Shown: positions 58,411 through 64,000 of the stretch, one piece after another | Layout: every line of letters starts with the position of its first letter | How positions within the stretch are numbered: the first letter of the stretch is position 1 | DNA from: Xiphias gladius | Taxonomy: Eukaryota; Chordata; Actinopteri; Istiophoriformes; Xiphiidae | DNA length: 64,000 nucleotides | NCBI RefSeq assembly: GCF_016859285.1 | Contig: NC_053408.1 | Span: 7,537,713 to 7,601,712, forward strand | Direction: 5' to 3' | Position numbers and translations under genes: made by a program | The notes under the pieces: model-generated | Told to the model about the DNA's origin: nothing | Databases searched by the model: none | What the model saw: only the letters and a program-made list of their open reading frames with translations

Positions 58411-61311
58411 ATACACCAGCCGTGGAACGCTTTGGCCTTGGTAGCGCTGCTGTAGGTATGTTTTGGTCTTTACCAGACTAAATCTTCACACATCCTTGAC
58501 ACATGATACATTGTTTGAAAGCTCAAAGTCTCCTGATTCTGTCTCTGCAAAGCATTTAAGGATCCTTCTATCTCTACATTTATCCAGGATTTTTGCCAGG
58601 TATAATATAACAAAAGAGGAGTCAAGTCCTTTTCCAAAAATGTTTCATTATTTCTCTATGGCAATCTCTTGCCAAAATGAACAACTTATTGTCAAGAGAT
58701 CACCCAGTCCTGATTGTCTCTGTGTTTATGCAGATTTGTATTCTGTTGTACTGTATCATCATATTAGATGTATATTGTCTTTAATCTTATGTGTAAGCAT
58801 CAGTGAACATATTGACCAAATTATTTTCCATTTATGTACTTTCTTTACTTAAGTAGCCTAGTCTCTGATGCTTGGCAGCTGAACACTCACAGAAGGTGGC
58901 CTTTGCTGATTTAGCTGATTGGCACAATCCTGGGGGAGAGCCCTGCCACCTGTAATAATCAAGTAGCACAAAGCACATACGTTAGTACACATGTGCAGTA
59001 CAGTCATCCAGGACGGGTGTATTTTTCATCACTTCATTAACTGAACTCCACCAAACATGGATGTATATGCTGTCAAACTAGAAGGGCAATATTTAAGTAT
59101 TGAGATGATAGTGAGTCACTGTAGCGTCCTGTCCGCCCTCAGTCCAGAGGATGAGGATGAAGAAGTAAAAACTGCGAGCCATCCTCTCTCAGCAATATTC
59201 CTCCACTCTTTCCTCAAGCTCAGCTATTGATGCTACTGCTCCAGCCGCTCTCCCTTTCCCTCGCGTTCCTCGACCTCTCGTGGCTCGTCCTCCACTCCTG
59301 TACTGTTGAGTACTTTTTATAGAGGGCTCCCCGGTTTGAGGACAGTGCAGCAGAACAATGATCCTAGACACAGACGAGGTAATCGATGAGGTTTTTTTTT
59401 ATGGCCAGGCAGTGGAGTGTTTCTTGACTGTCTACGTCAGACAACTAAATTCAATCCATCTGATCATACAGTATGTTTCACTGCTTAAGACCAGACTGAA
59501 GGTATAAAAACCCTAAATAAGAGAGAAGTGAAGATGGCTGCAGGTATGGCAGAGCATCACCTGAGAAGATATGACGTGTCTGCTGATGTCTGGATTGTAG
59601 GATTCAGTTTTTGCCTGCAAAAAATTTACAACAAATGTAACATATGATGACTTTATTTAAAGGGAAAGTCCTTTTATGGCTTCAGAAGGAGCTGTGCAAA
59701 GTCTTGATAACTTAGCATCCATTAGGGTTGAAGACTACAAGTTAGAAAATAAAAAAAATCTGGGGATATGGAGTTGAAAAGAAGTGAGTTTACCAGACCT
59801 CTATGGTCTGCTCCTCATCTCTGCCTGAGGCTAGAGGCTCGAGGCAACATTAGCCGCTACTAACATAACATACCAGAATCCTTGACCAAACTGTTGGTGG
59901 TCAAGTTGCATTGTGGGTATTGAAGGCACCAAGTTTTGCAATGAAGAAAAATGTTTGGAATAAAAAAGACGATATCTCTGGCGCTGCCATATTGATTCTT
60001 AATTGAAAGATATAGGGAGCGCCATGGAGTGCAATTGTAAATCGGTGGAGTACTCTTTTAGGCATATGTTTATTGGTCCAATTACGTCTTGGCCCCTGAA
60101 ATTAGAGGACTGTATAAACAATACACTTTATAAACAATTTTACAGCAACACTAGCCTCTGTGAGGCTGTAATTAGCTACAGCATTGCTTTGAGCTAAATG
60201 AAGTTACTACAATGTTCATCTGCTATGGACATAAACACCCTCGAATTAAAGCTGAATCGGAACATTAATCTGATAGTTTGCAACTATAAGGTTGTTTCAT
60301 TGCAAATCCAGTTTGCACAGAGGCAACAAAATAAAATGTGTCACTGTCTGTATATTTTCAAATCGCACTGTAGACTGAAGGTAAAAGAAGGCTTTAGTGT
60401 TACGTATACTATACTGACATTTTCTTTCTTTCTAAAGGCTTCACAGGCCCTCAAAAACCCTTGAAAACAAGAGTTTTGGCACCCTTGTGTTACATTTAAA
60501 CTCTGGCACCTCCATATGTCAGTATTCCTCAGCTCTGGACCTCCCTTTGTCATAGCATCAATACTTCACAACCTGAGGAAAACCTTATGATGGATAATTG
60601 ATGGTAGCACTGATTTAAAAATGAATAATTTGACCTTGCACGGGAAATTATGAGTGCTGTTAATAAATGAAGACACAATGCATAATTTGAAGAGTGTCTT
60701 ACTCCAAAACATCCCATTCTACAAAGCAAGGGTGCAGCACAGTGCTTATATGGAGGTGTTTTCCAGTTGCGATGGTTGGTAGTACATCTACGGTGATTAC
60801 CATTTCTGCTGAGGAATGCTCTAGGGTCCTGGTTTTACGAAATACAATTACTGATTACGGCTAATATCTAATAAATAGTAGATAGATGTTCATTTTTACC
60901 GGTTACACAAAGGTGTTGAGTTCTTGACTATCTAGAACAGCATTCATTTGCCATTTAATCTGGGCAAATAAATACTCCTGGCCTGTCGAGCCAGACTGTA
61001 CCTTCAAACTGAGGCAACATTCACTCAAAACCGAACACATCTGACAAACGTATACAGACCACAAAAATGGAGCATGTTTTCTTCTTCAATGTGTTGTCAG
61101 CCTGGTTGTTACCATGGAAACACGGCTCCGCATCGAGGGTGTTTACTTGTGGCCCAGGTGTCACAGGTCGTGCATGTCTGTGAACTGCAAATACTTCAAC
61201 TAAAGACTGATGTCGGGGTCTAGCGGGGGACCTTTGTTTCATCTCGCTCTCCCGCATTTCTCTATTTTCGCTGTCTAATAAAAAATTATTTTAAAGTGTC
61301 TTTTTCATTAC

Positions 61312-61412
61312 ATTGGAAAAAGTACAATGTTTGGAGCAGGTACAAATTAAAAATGAGATTCATCTGTGCTTGACGAAGAGCCAGTCTGGACTCCAAACAT
61401 ACTCTTTCCAAT
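61312..61412. repeat. inverted repeat, arms of about 22-25 nt
   Basis: ATTGGAAAAAGTACAATGTT (then TGGAG) at 61312-61336 pairs with CTCCAAACATACTCTTTCCA (then AT) at 61391-61412. The spacer is about 55 nt. It may be the end of a dispersed element. Confidence 0.55.
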
Positions 61413-63829
61413 TTAATAAAAATTAACATTTTAAAAACCCTGAAAACTTGGTGCCAAATTTGAAGAGTTTTTCTTTAACATTACATAAGTTTCTATCCAA
61501 ACTTAGCCATATTTCACATGGATATCCAGAAAATCTGCAAAATAAAAAGCTAATTAATGCATGTTTCCATTCACTGCTGTTATGTGAATATGAGGAGTTG
61601 GGCACATTGAGATAAACAGCTGATAGTGCTAATTCTCCAGTCCAGTGCCATTAAACCATTACAGAAGGAGAGGAACCAACAAAATTATGAAATTAATAGT
61701 CAAACCTCAACCAGTGGAACACTGTGTGGAAAACGTGATGGAGCATAGATTGGTATTTTGTTTTTTATCAATGCACCAACCTTTCCACCACAGCCAAGTG
61801 TAACACCTTGTTTGCAATATTTTCACATTGTTTTGAATTTCTGGTGTTCATACTCAGGTTGTCTTTTATGGATTTAAATGCACTTATATTTATAGCTAAA
61901 TAATGGGCAATCAAATGTAAATCATCACTTGGTATTATGCATTTAGAGATTAACACTCTAAAATCAGGGCAGTCTTTTTCATCAGGACTATGTGCCTTTG
62001 GTTTAGCTGCCCCCTCTAAATCAGGGAGCGTAAGGATTAGGGTTAGAAAAACAAAAAAACTGAAATCTCATGTGAAATTACCACAAAATTTTGTGTTCAA
62101 GTAGTAAGACGTTGATTGAGATAAAAAGGTCTCCAGGGCCTTCAAGGGGAGATTTTACCAATGTTATCAGTCCTTTGGAAGTTACAGTTTTTGGACTCAG
62201 CACCGGTGGTCTAACAATCTGAGAAACCGTCCCCTGGAAAGTCGAAGTGATTTCCTTGAATTTAAGACGCAAAACGGGAGTACAAAACCTGTCTTTGGAC
62301 AGTTCATTTGTTTCAGCAGGGAAAACTGTCTCTTTTCAAATAGTTTTCTCGGTCATTAATTCACTGGCCTCCCACTGAGACTTTTCTTAGAAAAACATAA
62401 TCATTACATGCACACATTAAAATGTCAATAGAGGTGCCTAATATCTTGTTTTGATCATAAATCCTGTACCTGCTTTTCATTGACGAATCCTTCAGCATCC
62501 CCTTGATTCCACCCCTCTGTCTTCTCCAACCTTCTTGCGTCATGACAGCCCACTCGAGCATCCCTCAGCAACAATGGATCCTTTTGTTGTCGCCCTTCTA
62601 CCCGACAGGAGAGACACGAGAACTCTGCAATAACATGTTTACCACTCAATAACACAGCACTCCAACTGTTAATGAAGCACACCACTGGGGGAGCGTGAAC
62701 ACAGGAAACCGGGGCAAAAGGAGTGACAATACACAAGAAGCAAGAGGAGTGTGAGGAGGGGGAGGATGAGAGTGTGAAAAAAGGTTGTTATATATGGAAG
62801 ATGGGTGTGAATTATCAGAAGGAAATTGAAAATTTAATTCCTTTTTACAGGATGAGTTCCTTCCTTTGACAAAACTGTTTCCATCTTGTATTTTGAGGAA
62901 CTTGTCTATCCTGTCATACTACCTTCCCAATTTAATCCCCCCTTGAAACAGATCATTGTAAAACCAGTACATGTAGAATTCTAAGTGATTATTAAACCAG
63001 ATTTCGAATTGTTCTGATGGCATATGTTTTATTGTAGAAAAATGACATTCCTGGTGAAAATTGGTCAAGTTCATGTGTTTCGTGTGTTCATCAGATTTCA
63101 AGTGATACACATACTGGCTTTAAATATTATTATTTTTTGGAATTTCTTACCCAAACTAAACCTTTGAAACAGAAAATGGTTGTGACCGTTTGAAACATAG
63201 GCTGTTACATCATTCATGTAACATCCGCAAAGTCCGAAAAGTACAAAAAAACCAAAAAAAACAAAACTCAAATTCTACCAATTGTGGCTTTAGCCATAAT
63301 GAGGGTTGTTTGATCCAGACTAAACATTTAAAACACGGACTGGTAATTCGTCTTGGGGAAATGAGGGTGCATTATTACACGCAGAGTGGACATGCACCCA
63401 TCATCTTAGCTATATATTTTAGGAGACTAAAATAGGGTATTATCCGTTTTATTTCAATCAATTACGTACTGGACCCAGATAGCAATAACAATAAAATTAT
63501 TCAGACTTGGTGACAGTGTTGGGAAAATATAAAGGATGTGTAATAGGACAGAAAAATTATCCCTTAAGTGGGGTGTATATTTATTTATAAATGGGTAAGC
63601 AAAAGGATGAGGCAGAGGCACATAGATGAAATTGATTTCTATGTGGGAGATATTATTTTCTGTCTCTCAGAATTGTATTGTTTCCTGTTTCTTTTCCTAT
63701 CTTATCTCTAATAAAGCCACTTTCATTTCCTCCTCGTTTCTGTGTCTGGGTGGGGTGTGTTTGCGTTTTTGAGTTACAGTGCTGATGCTTTATATTAAAT
63801 TAACGATGGCGCTAGATGAAGATTACAAT

Positions 63830-64000
63830 TCGTTTTGAGGAACATTAATGTCTGTAACAAATTTAAAAAATCAGGGCATCGACAAGATCATTTGGACACA
63901 TCATCTCAGAACAATGAATGTCTGTACAAAATTTTGTCCAATTCCTGTAGTAGATGTTGAGATATTTCAATGGCTAAATGAGAACTCGGACCTGCTGGTG
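63830..64000 (+). repeat. partial 'AAATTT...GTTGAGATATTTC' teleost repeat, cut by the window edge
   Basis: GAGGAACATTAATGTCTGTA, CAAAATTTTGTCCAATTCCT and AGATGTTGAGATATTTCAAT, with final GGACCTGCTGGTG, follow the same family as 19820-20045. Confidence 0.55.

Larger units (their letters stand above)
57706..63829. other. intergenic sequence downstream of cox7a2l, no recognised gene
   Basis: Poly-T runs (57930-57995) and one inverted repeat pair (61312-61412) are seen. No frame resembles a known protein. The 3' end of eml4, expected next by human synteny, was not found. Confidence 0.5.

Noticed and set aside
59189..59371. Frame with RGRGTRGKGRAAGAV run on the minus strand
   Set aside because: Looked like a transposon or RGG-type N-terminus, but it is 60 codons, has no partner exons, and matches nothing I can name.
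62455..62736. 93-codon minus-strand frame, checked as an eml4 exon
   Set aside because: No WD-repeat or EML C-terminal motif; the sequence does not resemble EML4.
1..64000. CRISPR arrays, phage or bacterial operons
   Set aside because: The repeats are eukaryotic microsatellites and transposon remnants, and all genes are spliced vertebrate genes.

Overview
The window reads as nuclear DNA of a ray-finned fish, most likely a spiny-rayed (percomorph) teleost. It has vertebrate spliced genes with GT/AG introns, many long CA microsatellites, and several dispersed repeat families that I recognise from percomorph genomes. No prokaryotic operon, CRISPR array or viral genome is visible.

Three protein genes and one tRNA gene can be assembled exon by exon. 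(1) mta3-like, a metastasis-associated NuRD subunit, runs on the minus strand from its start codon at 41986 to its stop at 15492. It has 19 coding exons, and all phases join to a 693-residue frame. (2) kcng3 (Kv6.3) is on the plus strand in two exons, 43218-43843 and 45501-46146, giving 423 residues. It lies head-to-head with mta3, and a 1.2 kb CpG-rich gap with a (CA)47 tract separates the two starts. (3) cox7a2l (SCAF1) is on the plus strand in three exons, 50288-50359, 56376-56510 and 57329-57469, giving 115 residues. (4) An intron-containing tRNA-Ile(UAU) gene lies on the minus strand at 11472-11565. The order and orientation of mta3, kcng3 and cox7a2l match the human 2p21 block as I remember it.

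Layout: 1-11 kb is intergenic, with a CpG-rich promoter-like patch at 5.0-6.1 kb and a divergent pair of CTCF-like sites at 10.37-10.45 kb. 11.5 kb holds the tRNA. 12.8-13.5 kb holds an inverted-terminal-repeat element and a Tc1-like remnant. 15.4-42.0 kb is mta3, whose introns carry repeats. 42.0-43.2 kb is the shared promoter region. 43.2-46.4 kb is kcng3. 46.4-50.1 kb is intergenic and includes a palindromic element with long terminal inverted repeats. 50.1-57.7 kb is cox7a2l, with a hAT remnant and a LINE remnant in intron 1. 57.7-64.0 kb has no recognisable gene.

The genes have unrelated jobs (chromatin remodelling, a modulatory potassium-channel subunit, a respiratory supercomplex factor, translation). 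The block is conserved synteny rather than a functional cluster. I found no clearly new system. The best leads are a probable regulated exon in mta3 (exon 15, weak acceptor, UG tract, skipping makes an immediate stop), the palindromic element at 48.1 kb, a repeat pair shared by 28.6 and 42.4 kb, and the unexplained promoter-like patch at 5-6 kb.
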